Source of the DNA: Amblyornis subalaris
Lineage: Eukaryota > Chordata > Aves > Passeriformes > Ptilonorhynchidae
NCBI GenBank assembly: GCA_018881555.1
Contig: JACAXG010000034.1
Location: 2,676,615 to 2,740,614, forward strand
Reading direction: 5' to 3'
DNA: 64,000 nucleotides
The translations under genes and the position numbers were made by a program. The notes under the pieces were generated by a model. The model was not told the DNA's origin and ran no database searches. It worked only from the letters and a program-made list of their open reading frames with translations. This document shows, in pieces, positions 1 through 12,529 of the stretch (positions are counted from its first letter, which is position 1; each line of letters opens with the position of its first letter).

Positions 1-3000
1 GAGAAGCCACGCTACAGCTGACAACGTGCCAAAAGAAAGCAAACAAGCGCCTAATGCTGAGTTCCCATTTCTAGGTAATAACATCCCATGCACACTTTCA
101 GACTACACAGCTGGAACTGAAATTGAAATCATCCAACAATGATATAAATGTAGAAAATAAGTTGAGGAAGACATAAGATACTTTATTCACTCGAAAATAC
201 ATTAAAGATATCATTAGGCAGAATTTTAATATACCTCACATACCGAGTACTCCTGACGTTTACACATTTGCCCATATCTGAAGGCACATAAGTTGATTCT
301 CAATTTTCATTGTAACAAATAGAATTCAGGTTCCTAACTGTCCTAATGTTTCTTTACCAAGAAGGAAAACCAATATTATTCATTCTGACCACATCCTTCA
401 TTTACAACCCAGTCACTATTAATAAAGGGTTAGTATAACCTTTCATTGCACCATGGCAAGGTACCTGTTTTATTCTGAGTCTGAGGGGACTCATGGCTAA
501 ATTCACTTTCCTAAGCATCTTGGTAGGAATTCCTGCAATGCCTCTGTCCAAATTCTGAACAAGAGGAGGACACAGAACCATANGCTATTCTCGAGTGGAG
601 TATAGAGATACATAATTTCAGAAATTTTCTAGTTTTCAGCACTCATGAATTATCAAAGATCAGGGAATGCAGAACGCAGCATAAAATTGACTGATGCATG
701 TTTTGCAAAAACCTGATTTCTTCAGAAGCCAATAGGCATCTAATTTTCTCATTCTTTTATTAAAAATGAAAATAGCAATGTTTATTTATAACAATAACAT
801 ATCCAGTGTCCCAACTGGGCTTTGTGAATTAACACCTATCTCTGCTGACAAAACTCAGCAATACACCACAGAAGGTGTAAATAAATATAACACTTTTTAT
901 GCCCTATCATGTCCAATTCAGCATTCCTTATAGTAGTAAGTTATACCTTGAAAAACAGTTTTGCCGCTCTGATTATTCTTCCCCATCCCTACCTCTTTAT
1001 AAGTATAATAAGGAATTTAGTTACACTTTTCTCACCAGTTTCATTTGCCAGCTGGTTGGTGAATTCATTGCAAGTGACTAATGAGAATAATCTCCATATG
1101 GGCGACTCCCATATGGAAGAAAAGGTATGAGAAACATTGGCATTTTCACTTTCCAGAGAGAAAATTGTTGTGTGGAAGAGGTGCAGCACTGTCTCCCCTA
1201 CTTTTACCTCTCTGAACTGTAGGGAAACTGAAAAGTTACTTTTTAAGATCATAGGATCCAACATAAGATCCAAGGATCTGCAACAGCCGAAAAACGTTCA
1301 CACCAACATTTCCTCTTATCCGTTGACTGTATTGTTTATGCAGGAGCTGCCCTCCAGATAACCAACCAGATTCCCACTACTGCAAAAGCTGATAACACAA
1401 CACAGATTTCATGGACAAAAGGAGGAAGGTGCAACACATGTCAAACTAGAAATAAGAGAAGGTCCAGGTCAGGACCAGAAAACCCTTGGGAATTACACCC
1501 TTGTGTAGACTTCTTTGTCCAGGGCTTTCATACAGGAACAATTCATGTTCCCATATGAGGAAACCTGTTCCCATAAGAGGAAGCTAGATATACAATGAGT
1601 TTGGAAAGAGGAGTTAACCAACAATGCTATGGCATCTGAAGACATTACTATTCAAAGGACACATGGGCCATTTACAGAGCTCCCTGTACTTTTTAAAAAG
1701 CTGTCTTCTGCATCCCACACAAGTAGCCCACTCCACAATATTTCTATTTGCATGCCTGTCCTTCTCTTCTTCATCTCTACCCCTGTGCACTCTAGTCCTA
1801 CACTTGCTTTTATTCAGTATTCTTCGTGTTCTGACCTAACACAGACCCTACTTGCTATCACACTTGCTGCTTAAATGTTCCAAACCTTTTCCCAATCTTT
1901 ATCTATCTTGCCAAAATGCACTATTAGAGCTTAGAAGAGGATTCTGCTGCTCGGTTAGGGATTAGTACCATCTTCTTTCCCCCTCCAGCTTCCCCCATTA
2001 CTGGAAAGAGTTGCTAAAATACTCAATTCAGTTAACAAGGAAACAGATCCAAAGAATAATATTTTTTCTCTTTGGTGCATTTGCATGTTCACTGTGACCA
2101 CATTAGCAAAATCATAACAGCTACAGCATGGATTCTCTCTAACCTTATTCAAAACTCAGCGATATCAATGTTACCATTGTTCCAAAGTTCCCATGTACAG
2201 GTTGCCTTGGAACTAGACCTTACACTTTTGAGGATCAGACCATTGACATTACTATCATCAGGCAATTTACATGTATGTTACAGTATGATAAGATACTTTA
2301 ATATATTATTGGATTAAAACATGAAAATCAACAGATAACTGGTTTAAAACTGTATAAGGAAAAATATTCCTATTAAAAATAACCTAATGTGCTGCAAAAC
2401 ACAAACAGGACCACAACTGAGTATCCTTAGAGACCTGGTTATCCCATTCCCAATTCCATCCTGCCACTAATTGCTCCACTAGTACTGATGTGATGCCTAG
2501 AGTATGACCAAACAGTCTGTCTTTGTACAGATAACTGTTCCTAACATATTATTCCAAATTATGACCCTGAGTAAAAGGACAGTCCACCTCTCTACCTGTG
2601 CAGCATGTCACAGAATCAGCTCACAGAATGGAAGAGACTTGTCAATTCAAGACATGTTCCTCTCCCCTTGGAAAGAAGCATAGAAAGGACTTTAATAGTT
2701 ATTAGAATATCTCAATCCCTTCGAGAATGACATTTAGTTAGACATACACAAACAGCATCTGATCTTGTAGAAGTAAACTGAAGTAATCCCACAACAGCAA
2801 TTAAATCAAAATATCAGTTTATTCATCTCAGAATAGAGTGCTTCTCAACTGCTTAAAAAAATTGGAATCATTAATAAAAGTAAATGCTACGTTCTTCCAA
2901 TGAGTGCAGCAATGAGAAATGTGCTATATGAGCCAATTTTCTCCTGAACTGATTCACAGGGGTGACATTTATGCAACAACAAAGCTTTTTAAATTAAAAA

Positions 3001-3111
3001 AAAGTGCAGTTAATTGTAATTTGGTCTGACATGTATTTTTAATATTGGAACTCCATGTTTTATTTATTTTATAAAAATGCTTTTCACTTTATTCATTTAT
3101 TTGTTTTGCAG
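1..3111 (+). other. SLC9A9: End of an upstream SLC9A9 intron
   Basis: This stretch runs up to the splice acceptor TTTTGCAG ending at 3111, which follows a T-rich tract. I see no exon here. The family has a last membrane segment and the start of the tail just before the exon at 3112, and I looked for coding sequence resembling that part without finding it, so the previous exon should lie upstream of the window. The block is AT-rich and contains a perfect 10-bp inverted repeat at 1093-1117 and a rough ~20-bp tandem pair near 1544-1582. Open frames here are short, overlap one another and resemble no family I know. Confidence 0.75.
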
Positions 3112-3191
3112 AGTGCATCTAACTTGGAGAAAAATACAACCAAAGCTGAGAGTGCGTGGCTGTTCAGAATATGGTATGGCTTTGACCATAA
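3112..3191 (+). CDS. SLC9A9: SLC9A9 third-from-last coding exon (NHE9 cytosolic tail, start)
   Basis: This 80-bp exon of the endosomal sodium(potassium)/proton exchanger NHE9 starts in phase 0 and reads [20 protein letters not shown] followed by WYGFDHK, the last lysine codon being split AA|A across the intron. The motif [15 protein letters not shown] is shared by the organellar exchangers NHE6, NHE7 and NHE9. It lies just after the last membrane span, so this is the membrane-proximal cytosolic tail. The acceptor is a good T-rich tract ending in TTTTGCAG. The donor is AA|GTATCC, weak because it lacks G at +5, but phase and protein continuity with the exon at 45298 support it. In the family the protein acidifies or alkalinises recycling and late endosomes by exchanging cations for protons; that role comes from family knowledge, as the transport domain is not in the window. 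The choice of NHE9 over its paralogues rests on the downstream exons. Confidence 0.9.
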
Positions 3192-3772
3192 GTATCCTTT
3201 TCATAAGCCATGAATGATAGTTGCATTACAACTGGCCTTCAAAGTATTTAAGAACCAAAAATTATTATACTTTTTAAAACAAAACCAAAAGAGTAATCTA
3301 TTTTAATATGTTTAGTAAGGAGAAGAAATTTTGCAAGTCTAAGGTAGCAGAAGGTGTAGAGAAGCCAGGCAGTGTGGCGGTGGTACACGGCTGACTGAGG
3401 CTACGGGGAGAGAAAACAAGTTAAGAAGCTCTGAGCTACAGTAGTGTATAGACAAGAAGTTTAAATAAATTAGCTTGTTTAAATTCCTGGGTAAAACTAA
3501 TCCAGTTATTATCTAGACAGGGTGTAGATTCTGTGTTTAGGTAGCAGGAGGTTGGAGCCAGAAGCAGTCAAATGCCTGCTGCCTGCCCTCATACTCAGAA
3601 AGGAGTAGCAACCCAAGAAAAAAAATAAGACAACACTGGTTTACCCACACCTCTAAAAAACAGAGAAAGAGGCACCCGTTATGAAAAGCTTCCAGGACTT
3701 TCCTGAAGCTCATACTTCCTATTCCCTGGATTCCTGAGCCTTTGTGCATTTATTCACATTCCTGCTGAGGCA

Positions 3773-3879
3773 TGTATGGTAGGGATCTTGAATATGGGTG
3801 TCTGATGCTTTATTCCAGAAAGTCTGGCTTCCATGTCTTTTGCATTTCAAGAAAATATTTTAAGCGGTAAAAGAACATC
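3773..3879 (+). repeat. Copy 1 of a diverged duplicated segment
   Basis: From TGTATGGTAG at 3773 to TTTTAAG at 3864 this matches 4834-4924 at roughly 85% by hand alignment (about 13 mismatches and one gap in 92). The match resumes with TAAAAGAACA at 3868 after an A/T-rich insertion present only in copy 2. The left edge is sharp: flanking sequence before 3773 does not match. It is either two insertions of an unrecognised old repeat or an ancestral local duplication. Confidence 0.7.
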
Positions 3880-4833
3880 CTCCCTAAGCCAAGGCAGAAC
3901 ATACAGTGTGACACTAACGCCTGTGCAAAAACTGAAAACACTACCATTCTAATTTATTGTCATTTTAAACTGACTCTGCATAGGCTCTGCACAGCTGCCA
4001 GTGAGATCCCACNGTAACAACCACACCCTAGGCCTTATACAGTGAACACAGGAGAAGCCCACCTGCTGATTTCCATGCATCCTGGCTCGGGAGCTGAACA
4101 GGCACAGCCCCGCCAGTACTGTCTCCTTTATCCAATAGCACATCTATTGCTCCATCACCCTGCACTACTGAGCAGAGATTAATGTTCAGGTTGTATATAT
4201 ATATTTTTCTGATACCAGCTGCAGCAAACTATAATGAAATATTTCAGCTGATAAAACGTAATTCTTTGGGAATACAGCTTCCTTAGAGAGTTCAACCGAA
4301 GTTATCCTTCAAAGAGACTTTTGATGGAAAAAACATCTTTTTGGTTAAAAATGAATGTATTGCCTTAATTCATCTACTTGAGCAGTTTTAAAGGCCAAAA
4401 ACCACTTAGCATTAAAATGTTTCCCTAGGATAATTCTTCAAGAGTACATAGAAATAGTAGATGAACGTTATATGAAGTGAGAAAATATGTTTAAATGTTA
4501 ATGCTAAGTACCAGATAACTGGTTTTAACCACCGCTTTTTCAGAAGGAATAGCCTGTGGTTCTGGTATATCCTAAAAACTATAAGTCAGAAGGAACAGAT
4601 GAACAGGGGAAAAAATTTTCCTCTAAAAAAAAAAAAGGAAGCAAAAAATGTGGAAGGCAGGAACAGGACAGAAGCATGAGTTAAAGACGTGAAAGAAAAC
4701 AGGGGCTGAGCCAGAAAACAAGGGACAAAGGCAGAAGAGGGAAAGAGATCAATATGAAAAAGACAGAACAGCAGTACATGTAAAATAGAAAGTCTGTAGA
4801 AGGCACCAGAAGCACCACTTCTCAAAGATTATC

Positions 4834-4958
4834 TGTATGGTAGAGGTCTTGAAAATAAGGTCTGATGCTTTATTCTAGAAATTTCGGTTTCTATGACTTT
4901 TGCATTTCAAGAAAACATTTTAAGTGATTTTAAAAAATAATATTTTTTAAAAGAACAC
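4834..4958 (+). repeat. Copy 2 of a diverged duplicated segment
   Basis: This is the partner of 3773-3879 in the same orientation, offset by 1061 bp. The best-kept core is the shared block GACTTTTGCATTTCAAGAAA region around 4896-4915 and the block TCTGATGCTTTATT at 4861-4874. It carries about 25 bp of extra A/T-rich sequence before TAAAAGAACA at 4948. No terminal inverted repeats or target-site duplications were recognised. Confidence 0.7.
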
Positions 4959-7584
4959 ATTTACTCATGTCAATCTCATTCCAGTCAAGTCATAATCTTT
5001 CTTTAGAATTCAGATGTTCGGAGATTATAGCTGTACCATTGTCCTAAAACATATATTTATTACAAATGATACATCTACATTTCACTAATCCTGGAAATGT
5101 ATGCCCGTATTCCAGCATGGAATGGTGGTTCAACCCACTAATGCTGTGACTCACAGCTCTAAGCTTTTCTCTGGTATGACTATTTCTGAAAGACATTCTT
5201 TTCGAGGAGAGAGAAATTATCCACCCAAACTTTCTTTTGCTTTTCCCTGCCTAATGTTACAAAGCTGAGTTGCTATATTTAGAGGAAGTTTTCACGTAGC
5301 ATAGTACTTGTGCCCAACACTAGATTGCAGAGAGGATTATGATAAAGTTTTCAAGAAAAGATACAGCAAACTAATAATCTATCTGTTCATATACTTCGAA
5401 AGCATACAAGACTGACATTTCTATAGTTTGACATTTGCTCTTAGGCATTAGCACAAAGCTACCCACTCTTCTGGCAATAACATCTCTTATGCCTATTTAT
5501 TTCACAGGAGGAAAGCAAGAGGGAGGAAATATCACTAGGGAAATCAAAAACTTGAGCTGTTCCTTGCTGTCCTTATGAATGATTTCCAATTAGTTCAGTG
5601 ATCTTAGGCAATGGCAACATGCCATGCTAGGGTAGAACTATACAAAAAAACCCTGCAATTCGGAGAGTCAAATATTATTTTTATTCTGAAAGAAACATGG
5701 AGCCTGATCCAGAGCCAGATGCATTCAATGAAGGTTGTTTTCTTTAAGCAAGTATCTTTGAATCAGATATTGACACCTAGGAGAAACACATTCTCTAAAA
5801 TCTAGGCTAAGAAATGCTAATATCAGAATAATAAAAATGAAGAACAGATCATTTAAATACTTGGACTTCTCCTCTTGGATTTCCATTTCCATAATTTAAA
5901 AAAGGAAAATGCAAAATAAAATATTTGCATCTGACAGTGGGCAATTTCCAGTGAGTCTATTTCAACTTCTTTGTTTTTACAGTCTACAATGTATTACACC
6001 ATTCGAAGCCATAATATCCTACTGAAAGCTAGTGGGAAAGCAAGGGAATAAACAAAGGTATTTCAAGAATTTATCATGAAAAAGAGACGCCATAGTTTTA
6101 TAATCCAGCACCATATACATATCTTTNAACTGTTGTGTTTTTTCAAAGTAGATGTAGGCAACTTTAACTAACAAATGAAAAAGTAGGTGGAAATTTTATC
6201 CTGCAATGCAAGAACCTGTGTATATATGGGCAGAGCTCAGACAAATGGCATGCAAAATTGTCCCATTTCAGAGCATCCCACAAAAAAATTAAAACTTTCC
6301 TCCCAGCTGGTAAAAATTTGCTTTTAACCCTGCTCAGCCCCAGCCTTGCTTACTCTAGCAAACACAACTCGATTTTGCCTGCCTACTCCTAAGACATTGT
6401 GTCCCTGATTAGAGTTGGAATTCCTCCTCTACACAGGCCTGTATTCCCAGTTACAATCTACTTCTAAAAATGAAGGAAAATTAGTGTAATAAAAGTGTCT
6501 TGCAAACAATCTTCACCTCTTTTTCCAGCTACTCTACACTAGACTCTGCAATCATTTCCAGTTTAACATGGTTTTATACAAGGCTCTTCATCCACTAAGG
6601 ATTCTTTCTCTCCCAGAATTCATTTAATTCTTGCTCCCTTATGTGGGGGCATTCTTGCTCTTGCTGGCTGGTCTGTAGCATCCATCAGGAAGATGACTTC
6701 ACTGTTCTCCCAGGTTCTTATACTCTATAGTGAGAAGAGAAAGAAGGACTTGGGAGTGTTGCACTAAAACAAAAAAGTGCAAAAATAATTGAAACTGAAG
6801 ATGGGAAAATGAGAGCAAAATGTATCCACTAAGATATTTCTGGATAGAAATGTTCACCATCTCCCTAAGCAGAAGCCTACATTGCGTTGTGGGACACATA
6901 CTTTAAAAGTACACACCGAAACTTGCATTGAGAAGAAAATAGTTACTGTGTAACAGGAAAACATATGCAAGATTAAAATAGAAGAAAGCAAGAAGGGAAG
7001 GAAGAGGGACAAAGACTTCAAATGCATGGTAAGTTTCTTTAAATATTTTGTAAGTGTTAAATTGCAAGACAGGTTTTGGACCCACCTGTGGCAAAGGCTA
7101 ATCATTTTTTTGTGGCAAAGGGGTGAGCATGACATTGCACACCATGTGGCCTTCCAAGACTAAACAGCATGACCAGAGCACTAACGCTGCCTGTCTCTGG
7201 TATTTGTGAGGGGCAAGAGGGAGGCAGGAGAGGTACCGTGATTGCTGTTAGCTGGGAGGGGGTTTAGGAGCATTGCAGTGACAGGCGCGCCGCACCCTCG
7301 AGACTGCTGCAAGGTACCTGACAGCAAACGTAGCTGTGTGACTTTGCACAGAGCTCTGCTTTCTGAGCAGTTCACACGCACACTGATACCAGCAGAGGAG
7401 GGGCAGGACAGCTTTCTCTTTCTTTTCAGATTTCTTTTCAAGCTGAGGAACTAAGTTACACTGAATAGCAGCAGGCGTCTGGGATACAGTGAGACAATTC
7501 TCCATAAAGCAACTCCTAAAAGTGTTTCTGCTTAAACTGGAGTTATCCATCGTTCAGATTCACGCCTTTCAGTTTGTTGTTTGG

Positions 7585-7607
7585 TTTTTTTTAAAAAAAA
7601 AAAAAAA
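7585..7607. repeat. T8A15 self-complementary homopolymer tract
   Basis: A run of eight T directly followed by about fifteen A. Such tracts can fold back or mark the A-tail of an old retroposon, but no retroposon body was recognised beside it. Confidence 0.8.
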
Positions 7608-9206
7608 GCTGGTTATGTCCTTTGCACTTACCTGAAATCAATCAGCCGAAAGGAATTGCATTATTCGTAGACTTCAAAAGTTTATCCTCCTTATCAGGGC
7701 ACCTATCATTTTATTTCTTCTGTGCTTTGTACATGGGTAAAACAGACATAATGGCTGCCTATTGAGCAAGATAAGTACTATTCTGTGCCTTTGAGAAAAT
7801 GGAAAAGCTACTAAAAGCAAAAGTGCATTCTAGGGTGAACTGACAATCAAAGAAAAACTCAGCACTTTGTGGTCTTCAGCTGAATTTTCCTTCTGGGCAG
7901 ACTTGTCACTTTCATATCAGAGACAGATATCTTTGGAAGGAAAAGACAAGGAAGAGCCTGTAAGCATGCATGTGCACGCTATTTTCTTTTACCTGCTGGA
8001 GAACTAAAAGTTCCTGAATTACCAATATTCTGACTTGTTATCCTTATACCACTTCAGTGAAACCAGCAAAATAGCACATAGTTTTGGACTGGAAGCTCAT
8101 TTTGCTACACAATTTTGAAACAGAGAATAGATTCTTATCTCAGCAAGAATTCAGTCCAATGATGAATCAAAGCAGCATTAGACAACACAGCGCAAGCCAA
8201 TCCAGGCACCACGTAAGCACTAATGCAGAGCTGGCTGGCAGGAAAGGCAGCCAGCGTAGCACAGCTATGCCAAGAGAGGCCAAGAATCATTTTTGCAGCT
8301 GTTAAAAGCAGATCTTAATAAAAGCTGAGAGAAAAGCACAAACCACAGTAAATGAATTATAGTGGATCTCCCAACACGAACATGACAAAAGCAGCTGACT
8401 GTATCATAAGGCTTCCCTCAAACACTGCAAACTCGAGCCAGACTGGGAGGGTCCCCAGGAGGTGTTTTATCATTAGAAACAATTGCCTGAACTTGGTTCA
8501 AAGCTCATTCCAAAAACACATTTTCAAGTACATGATCTAGAAAAACTCATTGTTCTTCTACAGCACAGATAATCGGTATAGCTGATTTGGTGCTATTTCC
8601 TGACACTTTCAAGGACAGAGGACTGTTGAAACTCCGCAAATTAACCTGATAAATAAACATGGCTAATGATTAACCAGAATAATAAGTGACCTCAGTTTGT
8701 CCTCCATTCACAGAAAGACACCCGGATACATGATTCTGAAACAATTCCACACTGAATAAGCAAGTAAAATCGTTCTCATTTGTAAAGTTTTGCTCATGTC
8801 AGTTATTTGAAATTCTCATTCATGTCCAGGTTTGGGTTTTTTTCACAATGAAAAACTACTAAACATGACTTAAATAACAAATGTGAAGTCAAAGTTAATT
8901 ACAAAGTGTTAAATGAAAAATCTCTGGTTCTTTTACAATATTTGACACATGATCCTTTTCACACTCACACTGCATGGAGACATGCATAAAGATTATTCGT
9001 GATCATTTCTTGATATTTTTAATCACAAAATATTAATTTTTTAAAACCGCACTTTCCCCACTATGATCCTGGAATAAGGGAGCTTCAGGTATTTTGTTTC
9101 CACAAAATATAATCAAAAGGAAATAAAGTTTGAATTTTTACTATTTAGATCTTTCATCCTGACACTAAGATTCAGTACGTTGCAGAAAGGTCAGTTTACA
9201 TGTTTA

Positions 9207-9290
9207 AAACAAAAACAAAAAAAACCCAAAACAGACAAACAAACACACACACAAAAAAAAAATAAATAAAAAAAAAAATAAGGAGAAAAG
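9207..9290. repeat. A-rich low-complexity tract
   Basis: A strand-asymmetric run of A with scattered C, including short ACAAAC and CACACA units and two A9-A11 runs. The open frame on the minus strand here only encodes runs of F, V and C from this tract and is not a gene. Confidence 0.8.
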
Positions 9291-10096
9291 GAACAGACAA
9301 GGGGAAACAACAGAAAGATCAGATTCTTTCTCAGTCTAATTTTAGCTCTTATAGTTACATAAAGTGATACAAACACTAAGTCATACTGGAACAGGACTTT
9401 TTTTGCCAAAGATGTTACTTCACCGGTAACTAAGCCATTATATCAAATTTCTTGATTTCTTTAAAGCCTTTATTATAGTATGCAGTGCTTTTGCCTTTAA
9501 AGGAAGAAACAGTTACACGGGAGAAACTTTATGGGATTCAAAAAAAAAAAAAATCAATGTTCAAAATAATGGTTAAGCAGTGCAGGGATGGGATAAGGGG
9601 AAGAAGAGGATGTCATCATTGGTGCAGTCTGAGGAGCAGGGAAGTGCTTTTCTGGAAGCTGTTATCGAATCCTTGTTGTCATCTCTCAGAGACATGCTGG
9701 GCCTAGTTTTCTGTTCTTTGCATCAAATGGTCATTGATTTTTATAAGAGTTTTGCACATCATCTAAGGCCAAACCTGACCTAGAGCTCATTGTGGACTAC
9801 ATAGAATTACCAGCTTTTCTGTTTAACATCCTGGCTCACATGACATATTATACCTCTTGTGTATGCTGTTCTCTGAATTTCTAATAACAAGGACCTCCAC
9901 TGGATACAGAGACTTTTCACAGATTTTAGTTGGCCCAGTACATGGGTCTTTATGCAACTATATCACTTTCTTTCGCATAATATATTGAAATTATTCAAAC
10001 CTGCAATAGGTGGAAATTACAAGCACCNTGCCATATGGGCTTTTAAAATTTAAAAATAAAATTGTTCATACAGGAAATACATTTCCAGTATGAAAC

Positions 10097-10151
10097 CACT
10101 CAAAAAAAGACCAAAAAAAACCACAAAAAAAAACAAAAACCACAAAAAAAC
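10097..10151. repeat. A-rich (CA7-type) low-complexity tract
   Basis: Repeated units of C or CC followed by five to nine A. Low-complexity sequence in the intron; the K/T/N-rich open frame across it is an artefact of composition. Confidence 0.8.
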
Positions 10152-12483
10152 CATCTCCAGTTCTGCAGCTTACTTCTACCTGCTTAGCTGCCTGTTACAC
10201 TATCTGTCAAATGAAAATACAGAACTTGGAGTTGATCTAAAGCTTAGTGAAGTAAATAGATTCACAGTTTATTGAACTGAACAAATTATACCTTAAACCA
10301 TCATAGTATCTGATTCCACTGATAAGTATTATCATTCTGTGTGACAATTTTTGATTTTACTTCATTTTTCCATCCCTTTCTCACTTTATTATTACAGCAA
10401 ACTGTAGGCTGACTGTACAAAGAAGAAGAAGCCTAGGCTTGTATTAGTCCACTCAAGCATGAAATTATAGTTTGTTGGCTGACAATACTTAATAGCACCC
10501 AAGAGACCTGAGTATGATATAGAGTACCGGAAGCTTATAGCACAGATTTAATCAAGTATAACTTAAAACCTTCTTTTGAGTCTCTTATTATTTCATTTAC
10601 ACCTCTGTATGTGCAAGAAGTTACTTTGCATTATAACTAAAGTCTTTTAAAGTGTTCTTCTGCATGTATATCTTCCACTGTAGTGTTTCCAGATATTTAA
10701 CATACATTGGAATGCCTGGATGTGCATGCAGCACATGCTGCATATGTAATACCATCTATAAATGGCACTTCTTTCATAGCAGCAATTGTCACAGCAAGAT
10801 GTTGCTAATTATACCATCACCTAGGCAAGAAATTGGTAATACTTCCTAGTAAGGGGCTGTTATTAATGTTAAATTACAGTGGTATTCCGGTAAAAGCTGT
10901 GGGACTAAAGGAATCAGTATGATTAATGTTATCAACCAGGAATGGCAAAGAGCGCACTAATCATTTTCCATCAGAAAATATTGTTGAATTGAACTCTTTT
11001 ACAGAAAGCTAATATCTGGATGCAAACCCCTTAAAGTCAAAGACATGTTCCGTGTCTTCAAGTAGGTGTCAACAAGACCCTCAATTCAAGTCTTATTTGG
11101 AAGCTTATTGGCACCCTTCACATTTTAGGTGGCTGCTCTGGAAAAGGCACCATTGATATCCTTAGTTTGTGTTGGCTACGATAGTTTTGAGTTTAGTTAA
11201 ACTCCTTTAGCACCCTAACACAGCACCACCAATAAGGCTGAGGCAAACGTGCAAATGTGAGAGGAAAAAAAATTTTTGCTTCCAATTTTAAGAACACTCT
11301 GGCAATCAGCAATTCAAAATAAAGCAATTCTTGGCAGCAGCTAAACTCAAGAGCCATTTTCTATTTTCTGATATTGAAATAGGCACATGATTCACTAGAA
11401 CATGAACAGCATCCTGCATTCAGATAGACTGTGAATCAACCAATCTCAGTACCAGTTCTTAATTCAGCCCTTCTTGAGGGGATGCTTAGGAAAGGTGGAG
11501 AGGATAGATCAGAGGAGTGACGAGACAGATGCAGGGCTGACTACAAGTTTGCATGAGGAATTGCAGCAGATCTTCACACCTTATAAACTCACTTTAACTG
11601 TTGTCAGAGGGTATAAAAGTCCCAAGACAAAGGCTGCCTTTCATCTTGCACTATAATACAAGCTTCTTGAAATGCATACTTAATTACATTAAGGAATAGA
11701 ATAAGTATTTTAATCTGATTATTTTCATCAAATTTTTTAACTTCTGCTATTATACTCCAAAAAAAGTTTTAATCTCTTAAATACTCATTTAAAAGTATTG
11801 CAAAGGATGTCTTATTTATGCAGAAAATTTTTACAGATTTTTTTATTTTGTTCTTCCATTTAATTATGTACTGAACACAGTTGTGCTATGAATGGTAAAA
11901 TCTCACTCAAATTCTAAAAAAGTGCCTAGTGCTGATGGACTTGGAGTGCTTTGCTATCTGTTCATTAGAAATTTATAGGGAATGTTTTATTCCATTTGCC
12001 AAAAGCAGCCTGGTGATTTTCTGAACTGATTCAGTAAATTGTTATTTATTATATCCTTACTAGGCAAATTTCTGCTCAGTGCTATTTTAAAGAATGGAAA
12101 GCTCTAGCTTTGCAACATCTCTTAAGTAGTTCAAGAGGAGGTTGCCCCCTTGTTTCATTTTGCTGCTTGGACCCTTGGTCTCAGCTCAGTGACTGTTACA
12201 CCAACGTAACACCATTAAGCACAGACCATTAGTCTGGGTTTGCACCAGTTCAAGAGAGCTGTCAATGCCCGCCTGCAGGGCTTTCACTGGACCTGTCTTT
12301 GGCTTCAGCATCTTCAGTCTCGAGTACNCCAAGTAAAACAAAGCATCCCTACTTACACATGCTATATCCCCACGCTAGTGGGAAAGGAAAAGCAATGTAG
12401 AATGAAGGGAATTAAGTTGGATTCCTTGAGAAAGAAGTATGACGAAAGTGGATTTTTCCTCAGCTATTGCACTATCCTACACA

Positions 12484-12529
12484 GCCTTGGCCATGAAACT
12501 GCTGATGCCTTGGCCATGAAACTGCTGAT
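12484..12529 (+). repeat. Perfect 23-bp tandem duplication
   Basis: Two identical adjacent 23-bp copies (12484-12506 and 12507-12529), each beginning GCCTTGGCCATGAAAC. Perfect identity suggests a recent replication slippage or duplication event. Confidence 0.9.

Noticed and set aside
2607..2660. CACAGAATCAGCTCACAGAATGG, like a reversed CR1 tail
   Set aside because: The usual following GGTTGGAAGGGACC-type sequence is missing; two CACAGAAT words alone are not enough.
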